Positions 1 through 9,166 are shown, numbered from the stretch's first letter. The stretch: 64,000 nucleotides of DNA from Bacillota bacterium (GCA_023443225.1 JAEZVF010000060.1:62001-126000), one strand, 5' to 3'. Translations and numbers: made by a program. The notes: generated by a model not told the origin, from the letters alone.

Positions 1-615
1 GAAGCAGATGGCAAGACGATTGATTTCACAAGCCCTGAATCAAAAGCAGTATTAGAAAGTTGGAACAAATTAGTAACGGATGGATATTCACCTACAGATA
101 CTTTTGCTGATATGGATGCTGGACGTACTAATTTCAAGGCTGGAAAGGTTGCAATGTTAATGACGGCAGCTTCCCGTTGGATAGAATGTGAAGAAAATAT
201 CGGCGATGGCAATACCGCTATTATTCCTATACCGGGAACAAGCGAGAACGGTTCTTTAGTTTACATTCATGGAGTAGTAATTCCAAGGGTTTCTCCTAAG
301 GTTGAACTTGCAAAACTATTTATTAAAGAAGAACTTCTTAGTGCGAATTTACATATAACTGCCTTAAATACTTACGGTAAAATGTCTCCATTACTTACAC
401 ATTATGAGAATTTGGAAAATCCGGATTGGCCTGTTGTAGTTAAAGCAACTGAGAATGCTATGACAACTCCGTTATATAAAGATTACTCGAGATTGGATAC
501 TGTTTCTCAGGTTGAATTCCAAAAAGCAATTATGGGAAATCAGTCAATAGAGGATACTCAAGCTAATTTAAGTGCGCTTATAAACTCTTTGGATTTAACA
601 ACTGGGTTAAAGTAA
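1..615 (+). CDS. Sugar ABC transporter extracellular binding protein (5' partial)
   Basis: The frame is open from the first base of the window to a TAA at 613-615, so the N-terminus, including any signal peptide and lipobox, is missing. The visible ~204 residues have the features of the C-terminal lobe of family 1 solute-binding proteins for sugars: a lone-methionine stretch with GKVAMLMTAASRW, a later IPGTSENGS segment and a PLLTHYENLENPDWPVV segment. It sits directly upstream of MalF- and MalG-type permeases, so it most likely delivers a sugar or sugar acid to that transporter at the outer face of the membrane. The dehydratases and uronate isomerase downstream suggest a uronic or aldonic acid or an oligouronide as substrate (inference). 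An energy-coupling ATPase is not in the operon; such importers usually share an MsmX-type ATPase encoded elsewhere. Confidence 0.8.
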   Translation, partial: EADGKTIDFTSPESKAVLESWNKLVTDGYSPTDTFADMDAGRTNFKAGKVAMLMTAASRWIECEENIGDGNTAIIPIPGTSENGSLVYIHGVVIPRVSPKVELAKLFIKEELLSANLHITALNTYGKMSPLLTHYENLENPDWPVVVKATENAMTTPLYKDYSRLDTVSQVEFQKAIMGNQSIEDTQANLSALINSLDLTTGLK

Positions 616-633
616 TTGGATTAATCTACATTA

Positions 634-676
634 TACAGTAGCGGTTATCATTACATAATAGATAACTGCTACTGTA
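634..676 (+). other. Intercistronic hairpin between binding-protein and permease genes
   Basis: TACAGTAGCGGTTATC (634-649) pairs with GATAACTGCTACTGTA (661-676) over 16 positions with one G-T pair, leaving an 11-nt loop. No U-tract follows (the next bases are AAGAAAAAAAG), so this is more likely an mRNA-stabilising or processing hairpin than a full terminator. Such hairpins commonly raise binding-protein mRNA over permease mRNA. Confidence 0.6.
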
Positions 677-737
677 AAGAAAAAAAGAGTATGTACTTTC
701 ATAACTTTTGACCGAATATGGAAAGGCAAAAAAATAT

Positions 738-1685
738 ATGAAAAAAGGATTCTTGATCAATCTAAAAAAGCAGATACCGGGATATGCGTTTATGCTGCCG
801 GGATTTCTTTTCGTGGCTGTCTATATGGGATATCCCTTAATTAGGTCACTATACTTAAGCTTTACACAATATAATTTTAGTTTTGATGCAAAACCTATTT
901 TTATCGGCTTTCAAAATTATATAAAAATGTTTTCTGATACCTATTTTATGGATGCTTTACGTAATACCACAGTTTTTACATTAGCATTTCTCCCCAGTGT
1001 GATGATTATCTCTTTAATTATTGCCATGCTACTTGATCGTGGTGTAAAAGGATCGGGAGTTTTTAGAACCGGTATCTTCTTACCGGTAGTTGTACCATTA
1101 TCATTGACTGGTATTATCTTTCAATGGATATTAAATGAGCACTATGGCTTACTAAATTGGTTCTTTTCAGAAGTGCTAAATCTGCCGGTATTGGCCCAGA
1201 ATTGGTTGGGTGAAGGTAAATGGGCAATGGTAAGTATTATAGTGGTCAGCTTGTGGAAGAACATTGGTATGCTAGTGGTAATGTTTATGGCAGGACTGCA
1301 GGCAATATCAAATGATATAAAGGAGGCAGCGCATGTAGATGGTGCTAGTGCTTGGCAAAGAATTATTTATATCATTCTTCCAAATCTAAAAGAAAGTTAT
1401 GTTATTTGCGGAATTTGGGCAATTATTCAGGCGGTTAAGGTTTTTGAACAGCCATTTATTATGACAAATGGAGGACCTGGTACGGATACTTTAGTGTTAT
1501 ATCAATATACATGGATGAATGCATTCAAATATTTTGAAATGGGATATGCGTCGTCTATTGCTTATTTTATGGGCATGCTGATACTAGTTCTTTCTGTTTT
1601 TAATATGGTGATTAACAGAAGTGACGAACAGAAAGAAGCAGCAATGGCTAAGAAATTAAAAAAGCAAATGCTAAAATCCAAGTAA
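738..1685 (+). CDS. Sugar ABC transporter permease, MalF type
   Basis: Integral membrane subunit of a carbohydrate importer, with about six hydrophobic segments. It has the cytoplasmic EAA loop typical of the family (EAAHVDGASAWQRI, then LPNL) that contacts the ATPase. It pairs with the MalG-type permease that follows. The frame can be extended to a TTG at 708, but the ATG at 738 has a GAAAGG ribosome site (721-726) at usable spacing and begins a typical N-terminus (MKKGFLINLKKQIPGYAFMLPG), so 738 is preferred. The specific substrate cannot be read from the sequence; operon context points to a sugar acid. Confidence 0.85.
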   Translation: MKKGFLINLKKQIPGYAFMLPGFLFVAVYMGYPLIRSLYLSFTQYNFSFDAKPIFIGFQNYIKMFSDTYFMDALRNTTVFTLAFLPSVMIISLIIAMLLDRGVKGSGVFRTGIFLPVVVPLSLTGIIFQWILNEHYGLLNWFFSEVLNLPVLAQNWLGEGKWAMVSIIVVSLWKNIGMLVVMFMAGLQAISNDIKEAAHVDGASAWQRIIYIILPNLKESYVICGIWAIIQAVKVFEQPFIMTNGGPGTDTLVLYQYTWMNAFKYFEMGYASSIAYFMGMLILVLSVFNMVINRSDEQKEAAMAKKLKKQMLKSK

Positions 1686-1768
1686 TACGTCGCTATTAAC
1701 ATGCAAATTAAGTCTTTTGGTAGTTGTAAAGGACTTACAGTAAATTTATAATATGAGGAATAATAAGT

Positions 1769-2608
1769 ATGGAAAAAAGAAATTTAGTAGGAGATATTAT
1801 TATCTTTGTTATTCTCTTAATAATTGCATTTATATTTATAGTACCTTTTCTGTGGACAATTCTCACTTCAATTAAAACGAATGATGAGATTTATTCCTCT
1901 GTGATGGTTATACTTCCGTCACAACCTACCTTTGAGCATTATATTAAAGTAATCACTCAAATGGGCGACTTTTTAAAATATTTTTGGAATTCTACCGTTA
2001 CTACCTTCTGGAGTGTGTTAATCACAGTTGGTCTTAGTGCTACACTTGGTTACTCATTCTCTAAAATGGACTTTAAATTTAAAAATTTTTACTTGGGCTT
2101 TATTCTAATTGTATTAACTCTTCCTTATGTTATCTATCTGATACCTATTTATATTATGGAATCCAAAATTAACTTAATAGATAATGTATGGGGACTGATT
2201 CTCCCTTATATTGCTACCAATCTTCCGATGTCTGTATTTATCATGCGAAGCCAATTTAATAACGTTCCTAATACGTTAAAAGAAGCAGCCACAATTGATG
2301 GGTGCAATGAATGGAATGCATTCAGAAGAGTTATGCTTCCGGTTGTTAAGCCTGGTATTGCGACAGTTATTATATTTACATTTATCAATGCGTGGGGTGA
2401 ATTTACATATGCACGTACGTTAACGGCAACTGCTAATTCTCAGACATTACCTGTGGGTATTACATTCCTGCGTGATGAAGCTGCTTCTTGGCAGTATGGT
2501 ACATTAACAGCTACGATTGTGATATCTCTTATTCCGTTATTGATAATCTTTTTAAGTATGCAGAAATATTTTATTAGCGGTATTATGGAGGGTGCATTAA
2601 AGGGTTAA
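1769..2608 (+). CDS. Sugar ABC transporter permease, MalG type
   Basis: Second permease subunit, 279 residues with about six membrane segments, of normal length for the MalG family. The EAA motif reads EAATIDGCNEWNAFRRVMLP, followed by the usual KPG, and the protein ends in the typical tail YFISGIMEGALKG. The start has a GAGGAA ribosome site at 1754-1759. It completes the membrane part of the importer begun by the two upstream genes; no ATPase gene follows, which is normal for importers that use a shared MsmX/UgpC-type ATPase. It reads straight into the catabolic genes, suggesting one transcript for uptake and breakdown. Confidence 0.87.
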   Translation: MEKRNLVGDIIIFVILLIIAFIFIVPFLWTILTSIKTNDEIYSSVMVILPSQPTFEHYIKVITQMGDFLKYFWNSTVTTFWSVLITVGLSATLGYSFSKMDFKFKNFYLGFILIVLTLPYVIYLIPIYIMESKINLIDNVWGLILPYIATNLPMSVFIMRSQFNNVPNTLKEAATIDGCNEWNAFRRVMLPVVKPGIATVIIFTFINAWGEFTYARTLTATANSQTLPVGITFLRDEAASWQYGTLTATIVISLIPLLIIFLSMQKYFISGIMEGALKG

Positions 2609-2648
2609 TGCAAGAATTAGTAAAGAAAGGATGCAAAAAGGTACTTAT

Positions 2649-3767
2649 ATGATTATAACAAAATTTGAAACTTGGTGGGTAAAAAGAAGTAAATGTCTCT
2701 TTGATGAAAAGAGAAAAGGTAAGAGTAGTATGGATTGGGATGTACTAGTTATCAAATTAACCACAGATACTGGTATTACAGGAATCGCTACAGCTCTTGC
2801 CGCTCGGTCTGGTCTTATAACCGAAACTTACCTGCATGAAAATATTGCTCCCGTTATCATGGGACGTTCCCCATACGATAGAGAGAAAATATGGCATGAG
2901 CTGTGGAATATAGATAGACACTTGACCTTTTTCCCGGTTTATCTTCCCGGGCCAATCGATGTAGCGCTATGGGATATTTGTGCAAAAGCCGCAGGAGTGC
3001 CATTGTATCAATATATTGGAGCTTATCGCGAGCAACTTCCAGTGTATGCAAGTGGACTATTTCATGAGACCGTGGAGGATTATATAGAGGAAGCATTATA
3101 CTATAAAGCACGTGGTATTAACTGCTATAAGGCACATCCACCTGGACCAATTAAATTAGATATGGAAATACATCAGAAATTGCGTGAGGCAGTTGGTCCC
3201 GATATGGAGTTGATGAGTGATCCGGTTGCAGAATATACCCTAGAGGAAGCCATAAAAGTTGGAAGACAGTTAGAAACTTTAGACTATGTTTGGTTGGAAG
3301 AACCATTTCGTGATTTTGAGTTGTCAAAATATACACAGTTATGTTCTGCTTTAGATTTACCTATTGCTGCAACGGAAACAACAAGAGGATGTCATTGGGG
3401 AGTTGCACAGGCAATAAACCAAAAATCAGCAGATATCGTACGTGCAGATGTATCCTGGAAATGTGGAATTACCGGTACGCTCAAAATTGCTCATTTGGCT
3501 GAAAGCTTTGGCATGCAATGTGAATTACATACGACGACTATGAATTATATGGACTTGGTAAATTTACATGTATCCTGTGCAATTCGTAATTGCAAATATT
3601 TTGAATACTTTGTACCAGAGGAGGATTTTCAATTTCCTATGAAAGGTCTTCTCCCAATTGATCAGAATGGAATAATTACGGTACCCAAAGAACCGGGAAT
3701 CGGAGCAGACCTCGATTGGGATCTCATTGAGAGAAATTGTGTTTCCTATAAGGAAATTAAACTGTAA
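2649..3767 (+). CDS. Enolase-superfamily sugar-acid dehydratase/cycloisomerase (mandelate racemase type)
   Basis: Two-domain enolase-superfamily enzyme of 372 residues: N-terminal capping domain, then a beta-alpha barrel. The metal ligands are recognisable in order as Asp191 (in SDP), Glu217 or Glu218 (in LEEPF) and Glu243 (in AATETT). A KAH motif at residues 161-163 and a late HTTTM histidine are candidate acid/base residues. The family abstracts the proton alpha to a carboxylate; the uronate operon suggests dehydration of an aldonate or aldarate, or opening of a lactone. The exact substrate is not determinable. An earlier ATG at 2631 directly abuts its GAAAGG, leaving no spacer; the ATG at 2649 has AAAAAGG seven bases upstream and starts like its relatives (MIITKFETW). 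Confidence 0.8.
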   Translation: MIITKFETWWVKRSKCLFDEKRKGKSSMDWDVLVIKLTTDTGITGIATALAARSGLITETYLHENIAPVIMGRSPYDREKIWHELWNIDRHLTFFPVYLPGPIDVALWDICAKAAGVPLYQYIGAYREQLPVYASGLFHETVEDYIEEALYYKARGINCYKAHPPGPIKLDMEIHQKLREAVGPDMELMSDPVAEYTLEEAIKVGRQLETLDYVWLEEPFRDFELSKYTQLCSALDLPIAATETTRGCHWGVAQAINQKSADIVRADVSWKCGITGTLKIAHLAESFGMQCELHTTTMNYMDLVNLHVSCAIRNCKYFEYFVPEEDFQFPMKGLLPIDQNGIITVPKEPGIGADLDWDLIERNCVSYKEIKL

Positions 3768-3779
3768 AAAGGAGCAGAT

Positions 3780-4523
3780 ATGTTTGACTTAACTGGCAGA
3801 GTAGGTATTATAACAGGTGCATCTTCTGGTATTGGATTTGCTATTGCGAATGTTCTTGCTGATGCAGGTGCTAAGATTTATGCACTTAGCCGCACAGGAA
3901 AGCCAAAGGATGATAAGGAACCTTTGAACGATAGTATAATCCATATCAGTGCCGATGTTTGTGATTATTCTTCACTCGGTGAATTGGTAGAAGAAATAGG
4001 AAGTAAGGATGGAATAGATTTTCTAATTAATAATGCTGGAACCAGTATTAAGAAAAGAGCGGAAGAATTTTCAGATAAAGAATTTGAAATAATTCAGCAG
4101 GTTAATGTTAATAGCATATTCAAACTTTCCTGCTTATGCTATCCATATTTAAAAGAATCTTCTCATATGGGAAGAATTATAAATATTTCATCAATGGCAG
4201 CTCACTTAGGCTTCTCTGAGGTTGTTCCATATTGTACTAGTAAAGGAGCAGTTATCGGAATGACTAGGGGATTGGCGGTGGAATGGGTTAATGACAATAT
4301 AACGGTCAATTCCATAGCACCTGGTTGGTTTCCTTCTGAATTAAGCAGGAAAATCATGGATGAAGAACGAAGAGCTTTGATATTATCCCGTATGCCGATG
4401 CACAAGTTCGGAGATACGAAGGATATAGGAGCAATGGCATGTTATCTGCTGTCAGATAGTGCTAAATATATTACTGGGCAAGATTTTGCTATTGATGGTG
4501 GTGCACTTGCATTCGGATTCTAA
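3780..4523 (+). CDS. SDR-family oxidoreductase (sugar-acid dehydrogenase type)
   Basis: Classical short-chain dehydrogenase of 247 residues. Motifs in order: the nucleotide-binding TGASSGIGFA near residue 12, NNAGTS, the catalytic serine in INISSMAAH, the YCTSK catalytic Tyr/Lys, the PGWFPSELS loop and the C-terminal GQDFAIDGGALAFGF. This layout fits gluconate-5-dehydrogenase or 2-keto-3-deoxy-sugar dehydrogenases. It lies 12 bp after the dehydratase gene with an AAAAGGAG ribosome site. A role interconverting a keto-uronate and an aldonate, or oxidising a 3-deoxy sugar acid, is inferred from context. The second SDR gene at 6876 is a paralogue, so the two probably act on different steps. Confidence 0.85.
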   Translation: MFDLTGRVGIITGASSGIGFAIANVLADAGAKIYALSRTGKPKDDKEPLNDSIIHISADVCDYSSLGELVEEIGSKDGIDFLINNAGTSIKKRAEEFSDKEFEIIQQVNVNSIFKLSCLCYPYLKESSHMGRIINISSMAAHLGFSEVVPYCTSKGAVIGMTRGLAVEWVNDNITVNSIAPGWFPSELSRKIMDEERRALILSRMPMHKFGDTKDIGAMACYLLSDSAKYITGQDFAIDGGALAFGF

Positions 4524-4550
4524 AGTAAACATAGGAAAAGGAGATTAATA

Positions 4551-5216
4551 ATGATTATTTGGAATAATGAGGATGAAATGTTCGATCTTATGAAAGAAAA
4601 ATTATATACACCGGTTGTTGGAGATATTCTGGATGAAATGGGATATACCCATCAGTTTTTACCGCAAGAGATACGTCCGCTTACGGATGGAATGAAACTG
4701 GCGGGCAAAGCAATGACTGTACTTATGATAGATGTATTTGGTCCGCAAAAAAAACCGTTCGGCTTATTAACAGAAACCTTAGACCAAATCGAAAAAAATG
4801 AAATCTACATTGCTACCGGCGGAACTAAGCGATGTGCTTATTGGGGTGAATTATTAACTGCGACCGCTAGAACAAGAGGAGCAGTAGGCGCTGTAGTTAA
4901 TGGTTGGCATAGAGATACACCACAGGTACTTGAACAAAATTGGCCAGTATTTAGCTGCGGATGCTATGCACAGGATTCCAGTGTACGAACTCAAGTTGTT
5001 GATTATAGATGTACCATTGAAATCGGTCAAGTAACTATTAATGATGGTGATATTATTTTCGGTGATATCGATGGAGTATTAGTTATACCAAAAAATATTG
5101 CGGAAGAAGTAATGGAAAAGTCATTGGAGAAAGCTGCCGGTGAAAAGGTGGTACGTAAAGCGATTGAAAATGGCATGACTGCAACAGCTGCATTTGAAAA
5201 ATTCGGAATTCTTTAA
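4551..5216 (+). CDS. RraA-family aldolase/demethylmenaquinone methyltransferase-like protein
   Basis: 221-residue RraA-like protein. Diagnostic pieces are the TPVVGDILDEMGY start, the GGTKRCAYWGELLTATARTRGAVGAVVNG core (GE..A...G-A.G.V..G), and DGDIIFGDIDGVLVIPKN near the C-terminus. Family members include 4-hydroxy-4-methyl-2-oxoglutarate/oxaloacetate-type pyruvate aldolases that use a divalent metal. In a sugar-acid operon it plausibly cleaves a keto-acid intermediate to pyruvate, replacing a KDG/KDPG aldolase, which is absent here (inference). AAAAGGAG precedes the ATG at good spacing. The old name 'regulator of RNase activity' is unlikely to apply in this setting. Confidence 0.78.
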   Translation: MIIWNNEDEMFDLMKEKLYTPVVGDILDEMGYTHQFLPQEIRPLTDGMKLAGKAMTVLMIDVFGPQKKPFGLLTETLDQIEKNEIYIATGGTKRCAYWGELLTATARTRGAVGAVVNGWHRDTPQVLEQNWPVFSCGCYAQDSSVRTQVVDYRCTIEIGQVTINDGDIIFGDIDGVLVIPKNIAEEVMEKSLEKAAGEKVVRKAIENGMTATAAFEKFGIL

Positions 5217-5268
5217 TATGGAAATTTGAAAGAATATAAGAAGAAAGGGCAGATCAATAGGCACTCAT

Positions 5269-5604
5269 ATGATAGAAGCACAAGCGGCATTTCAAATAAG
5301 TACAGAAGATAATGTGGCAACGGCATTAACAGCACTGACACCTGGAATCGTAGATCTACGTGGAGACACAGTACGCAGTAATGTAGATGTGACCGAGGAC
5401 ATTCCTGTGGGTCATAAAGTTGCACTACGCAATATTCAGGAAGGTGAAGACATCTTAAAATACGGTGTTGTCATTGGCCGCGCAACACAAAATATTTCCG
5501 AGGGAAAATGGGTACACCTTCACTGTATCCAAAGTTTATATGATCAACGCTCCAGCCATTTGGATGTAGTAACCGGAGCACCAAAAGACATCAAGTACGA
5601 ATAG
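5269..5604 (+). CDS. uxaA: UxaA-family altronate/galactarate dehydratase, small SAF-domain subunit
   Basis: 111 residues corresponding to the N-terminal SAF domain of altronate dehydratase, here a separate gene. The characteristic central part is VPVGHKVALRNI-type (IPVGHKVALRNIQEGEDILKYG) followed by VIGRATQNISEGKWVH. In E. coli UxaA this domain is fused to the large domain; two-gene forms are common in Firmicutes and archaea. The next gene, 11 bp downstream, is the matching large subunit. The best ribosome site (AGAAAGGG, 5241-5248) is about 20 bases from the ATG, so initiation is not well explained; no better in-frame ATG, GTG or TTG lies between. Confidence 0.83.
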   Translation: MIEAQAAFQISTEDNVATALTALTPGIVDLRGDTVRSNVDVTEDIPVGHKVALRNIQEGEDILKYGVVIGRATQNISEGKWVHLHCIQSLYDQRSSHLDVVTGAPKDIKYE

Positions 5605-5615
5605 GGAGGCATAGC

Positions 5616-6836
5616 ATGGAAATACAAGATTTACATTGGCAAGGTTATGCCAGAAAAAATGGACTAAAAGGAATACGCAATAAGGTACTAGTCATCTATA
5701 CCGTAGAATGTTCCTCTTTTGTTGCCAAAGAAATCGTTCGCCAGGCGGCTGATAGTGAAGTAGAGGTTGTAGGATTCTCGGGTTGTACCGATAATGAATA
5801 TGCAGTCCGGCTACTCATTTCCTTAATTCGTCATCCTAATATAGGCGGGGTGTTAGCAGTTGGCCTTGGCTGTGAATATATTCAACCGGAATGGCTTGCA
5901 GATATTGCCAGAGAAGAAGGCAAGGAGGCCGAATGGATGTTCGTCCAAAATGAAGGAGGAACAAAGAAGGCTATAAGTAAAGGGCATGAAATTGTAAATA
6001 AAATGCTTGACGCTCTGAAAAACACCCCTCGTATTGATATGAATATGTCGGATCTTATGATTGGCGCTGAATGTGGGGGCAGTGATTATACAAGTGGTCT
6101 TGCCGGTAATGTTGTTGTTGGTCGTTTTTTTGATAAATTGGTAGACGCAGGCGGAATGGCATTATTTGAAGAAATAGTAGAGGCTATAGGGCTTGATAAA
6201 TTACTTGCTGATCGAGCTGTTGATGAACAGGCAAAAAAAGAGATACAAAGCACCTATGATAAAGCTTTAGACTATTGTAAGTCGGTCCACCAGTATTCAG
6301 TCAGTCCCGGCAATTTTGCAGGAGGACTCTCAACAATTGAAGAAAAAAGTATGGGAGCAATCATTAAAAGTGGAACAAAAGCAATTCAAGGAGTGTTGAA
6401 AGTGGGAGGACGTCCACAACATCCGGGGCTTTGGTTGCTTGACAGTACACCGGATCCATACTGGATGCAGTACGGTATTACGAATCCCAACGATAATGAG
6501 GGCATAATGGATCTTATTTCCTGTGGCTGCCATATTGTATTTTTAGTTACCGGACGAGGAAATGTAGTAGGGAGTGCTGTATCACCAGTTATAAAGATTA
6601 CAGGAAATAGTGAAACTTATTCCCGTATGGAAGATGACATGGATTTTGATGCAGGACTTGTACTTAACGGTAAGAGTACACTAGATGAATTAGCAATGCA
6701 CTTGGCCAGAATGGTGGCAGATACTGCTGCAGGCACTGCTACAAAGAGTGAAGTACTTGGTCATAAAGAGTATTTCATCCCTTACAAATATCAGGACAAA
6801 CAAGTAATTACAGAATACCGATGTGAAAATCGGTAA
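5616..6836 (+). CDS. uxaA: UxaA-family altronate/galactarate dehydratase, large catalytic subunit
   Basis: 406 residues matching the large C-terminal domain of altronate/galactarate dehydratases, which eliminate water from a hexonate or hexarate to give a 2-keto-3-deoxy acid. Recognisable blocks are VYTVECSSFVAKEI near the start, FSGCTDNEYAVRLL, GVLAVGLGCEY, GAECGGSDYTSGLAGN (conserved Cys/Gly cluster), and the C-terminal HIVFLVTGRGNVVGSAVSPVIKITGN. It is preceded by the SAF subunit gene and a GGGAGG ribosome site. Both subunits are probably required for activity. With glucuronate isomerase and an SDR it would complete the route from a uronate to 2-keto-3-deoxygluconate. Confidence 0.85.
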   Translation: MEIQDLHWQGYARKNGLKGIRNKVLVIYTVECSSFVAKEIVRQAADSEVEVVGFSGCTDNEYAVRLLISLIRHPNIGGVLAVGLGCEYIQPEWLADIAREEGKEAEWMFVQNEGGTKKAISKGHEIVNKMLDALKNTPRIDMNMSDLMIGAECGGSDYTSGLAGNVVVGRFFDKLVDAGGMALFEEIVEAIGLDKLLADRAVDEQAKKEIQSTYDKALDYCKSVHQYSVSPGNFAGGLSTIEEKSMGAIIKSGTKAIQGVLKVGGRPQHPGLWLLDSTPDPYWMQYGITNPNDNEGIMDLISCGCHIVFLVTGRGNVVGSAVSPVIKITGNSETYSRMEDDMDFDAGLVLNGKSTLDELAMHLARMVADTAAGTATKSEVLGHKEYFIPYKYQDKQVITEYRCENR

Positions 6837-6875
6837 AGGGTAAAGTCAGCGATTGGCAGAAAGCGAGTATTAGTT

Positions 6876-7646
6876 ATGATTAAAACAGAAGAATTCTTTT
6901 CACTAAAGGGACAAACAGCTATTATTACGGGAGGCTCAACCGGACTTGGTCTAGCTATTACCCGTTGCATGGTTGGTGCAGGTGCAAAGGTTGTGGTTCT
7001 GAGTATGGAATCACAGGATATTGCAGCAAATGCGCTTGGTGAATTTGGTGACAGGGTAGCATATTATCAATTTAATGTTACTGATACTGATAAGACACAG
7101 GAAATTGTTGATAAGATCATAGAGGAACATGGTTCCATTAGTATATTAGTAAACAATGCAGGAAATCACTGCAAAAAGCCGATTGAGGAGATGACAGTAG
7201 AAGATTATTGTAGTGTACTCAATGTACATCTGGTTGGGGCATTTGCACTTACGAAAGCATTAGTCCCACATATGAAGAACAATAAAAAAGGCAGTATAAT
7301 ATTTCAGGCTAGTATGACCAGCTTTATAGGACAGCCATATGTTGCTGGTTATTCTACCGCAAAGGCAGGCTATCTTGGATTAGTACATACTTTGGCTTCC
7401 GAATGTGGTGCAGATGGCATACGCGTGAATGCCATAGCTCCTGGATGGATTGATACACCTATGTTCCGTAAAGCAACGGATAATGATGCACCTCGTCTTG
7501 CTAAGATTTTAGGACGTATTCCTATGAACGAAGTCGGTGACCCGATGGATATTGGAATGGCAGCGGTATTCCTTTGCAGTGAAGCTGCCAAATATATATC
7601 CGGTACATGTCTCCCTGTAGATGGTGGTGCACTGATTGGATTCTAG
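6876..7646 (+). CDS. SDR-family oxidoreductase (second copy in uronate operon)
   Basis: 256-residue short-chain dehydrogenase with TGGSTGLGLAI (cofactor loop), NNAGNHCKKP, the serine in FQASMTSFIG, YSTAK as the catalytic Tyr-x-x-x-Lys, PGWIDTPMF, and the C-terminal SGTCLPVDGGALIGF. It is clearly related to the SDR at 3780 but divergent. One of the two could serve as a fructuronate/tagaturonate reductase, since a classical UxaB or UxuB gene is not present; that role is inference. The end of this gene lies 20 bp before the uxaC start, on the same transcript. Confidence 0.84.
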   Translation: MIKTEEFFSLKGQTAIITGGSTGLGLAITRCMVGAGAKVVVLSMESQDIAANALGEFGDRVAYYQFNVTDTDKTQEIVDKIIEEHGSISILVNNAGNHCKKPIEEMTVEDYCSVLNVHLVGAFALTKALVPHMKNNKKGSIIFQASMTSFIGQPYVAGYSTAKAGYLGLVHTLASECGADGIRVNAIAPGWIDTPMFRKATDNDAPRLAKILGRIPMNEVGDPMDIGMAAVFLCSEAAKYISGTCLPVDGGALIGF

Positions 7647-7666
7647 CAGAAAGGAGCATGTATACT

Positions 7667-9067
7667 ATGAATGAATCATTTTCTGAAGACTTTTTATTGA
7701 CAAACCAAACGGGGAAGCACCTTTATAATGCATATGCTAAAGATATACCAATTATAGATTATCATTGCCATCTTCTCCCTCGGGAAATATATGAAAATCA
7801 TGAATTTGAAGACCTTGGTGAAATGTGGCTGGCTCATGATCATTATAAATGGAGGGCTATGCGAACCTTCGGTATAGATGAAATGTATATCACCGGTACA
7901 GCGAGCTTTTATGAAAAATATATGGCATTTGCTGAAATTTTTCCGAAGCTGATAGGTAATCCCGTTTATATATGGTGTATGCTGGAATTAAAACGATATT
8001 TTAATATAGAAGAACCTCTAAGTATGAAAAATGCTGATAGCATTTATCATCAAACAAAGAAATTAATAAAGGAACAACATATGACTCCCCGCTGGTGTAT
8101 GGAAATTTCAAATGTGGAAGTAGTCTGCACAACAGATGATCCTGTTGATTCAATGGAATATCATCTAAAAATGAAAGATGATCCAACGATTAAAACTCGT
8201 ATACTTACAGCATTTAGAGCGGACAAAGCTTTTTATTGTGAAAAATTAGGTTTTAAAGATTATGTTTTGAAATTAGGTAAGGTATCGAATATACAAATAA
8301 ACACCTATACTGAACTCATTGATGCATTGGAAAATCGATTGATATTCTTTAAAAGTATCGGGTCTACGGTTAGCGATAACGGGATCGAAGATTTCTGTTG
8401 GGAAGCTTATACGAAACAAGAAATCGAAACTATTTTTCAAAAAGCAATACAAGGGCAAGAGCTGACACAAAATGAAATTAACCAGTACCGTTCCGCATAC
8501 TTAGTTACTCTAGGGGAACTATATAATCGCCATGGATTTGTAATGCAATTGCACATTGGTACTTACCAAGGTGCAAATAAAAGTAAAGAGGCATCAATTG
8601 GAGTTGCATGTGGATTTGATTGTACCGATGATTCTACACAGATTAAGAGTGTTGGACAGTTGTTAGATGAATTGACAAAACGTGATATTTTGCCAAAGAC
8701 AATACTATATCCATTAGACTCTGCAAAAATTGAGACATTTGCTATTCTTGCAGCAGGTTTTTGTGGCGACGGTACTCGTGCAAAGGTTCAATTGGGTGCA
8801 CCCTGGTGGTTTAACGATCAGATTTATGGTATCAATCGTCAATTCGAGGCGGTAGCAAATCTATATCCGATCAGTCTGTCAGTCGGAATGATTACAGATA
8901 GCCGAAGTTTTTTGAGTTATCCACGTCATGAACTTTATCGTAGAGCTTTATGTAATTATTTTGGTGCTTTGATTGAACGTGGCGAGTACTTTTCAGGCGA
9001 AGATGCCATGAAAGAGATCATACAGAATATCTGTTATTACAATGCAAAACAATATTTTGAATTTTAA
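7667..9067 (+). CDS. uxaC: Glucuronate/galacturonate isomerase
   Basis: 466 residues, the normal UxaC length. The amidohydrolase-fold metal motif DYHCHLLP (His33, His35) lies near the start and family blocks follow: FEDLGEMWLAHDHYKWRAMR, VVCTTDDPVDS, HIGTYQGANKS, ILYPLDSAK, LGAPWWFNDQIYGI, GMITDSRSFLSYPRHELYRR. It isomerises D-glucuronate to D-fructuronate or D-galacturonate to D-tagaturonate in the cytoplasm, the first step of the pathway. The frame extends upstream to 7607, overlapping the SDR gene, but the AAGGAG at 7651-7656 is correctly spaced for the ATG at 7667. It is the last gene of the operon; a terminator follows at 9129. Confidence 0.93.
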   Translation: MNESFSEDFLLTNQTGKHLYNAYAKDIPIIDYHCHLLPREIYENHEFEDLGEMWLAHDHYKWRAMRTFGIDEMYITGTASFYEKYMAFAEIFPKLIGNPVYIWCMLELKRYFNIEEPLSMKNADSIYHQTKKLIKEQHMTPRWCMEISNVEVVCTTDDPVDSMEYHLKMKDDPTIKTRILTAFRADKAFYCEKLGFKDYVLKLGKVSNIQINTYTELIDALENRLIFFKSIGSTVSDNGIEDFCWEAYTKQEIETIFQKAIQGQELTQNEINQYRSAYLVTLGELYNRHGFVMQLHIGTYQGANKSKEASIGVACGFDCTDDSTQIKSVGQLLDELTKRDILPKTILYPLDSAKIETFAILAAGFCGDGTRAKVQLGAPWWFNDQIYGINRQFEAVANLYPISLSVGMITDSRSFLSYPRHELYRRALCNYFGALIERGEYFSGEDAMKEIIQNICYYNAKQYFEF

Positions 9068-9128
9068 CATTATTGCTAAATAAATATACCCAAACCCTAA
9101 AATATATATAAATATTTAGTAGTGACAG

Positions 9129-9166
9129 AGGATTGAATCCTGTATTACACAGGACTCAGTCCTTTT
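9129..9166 (+). terminator. Rho-independent terminator of the uronate operon and intron landing site
   Basis: AGGATTGAATCCTGT (9129-9143) pairs with ACAGGACTCAGTCCT (9149-9163) over 15 positions with two G-T pairs, and TTTT follows. It closes the transporter/uronate operon 61 bp after the uxaC stop. The group II intron begins at 9171, a few bases after the stem, which is the preferred insertion geometry of group IIC introns. Confidence 0.85.
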
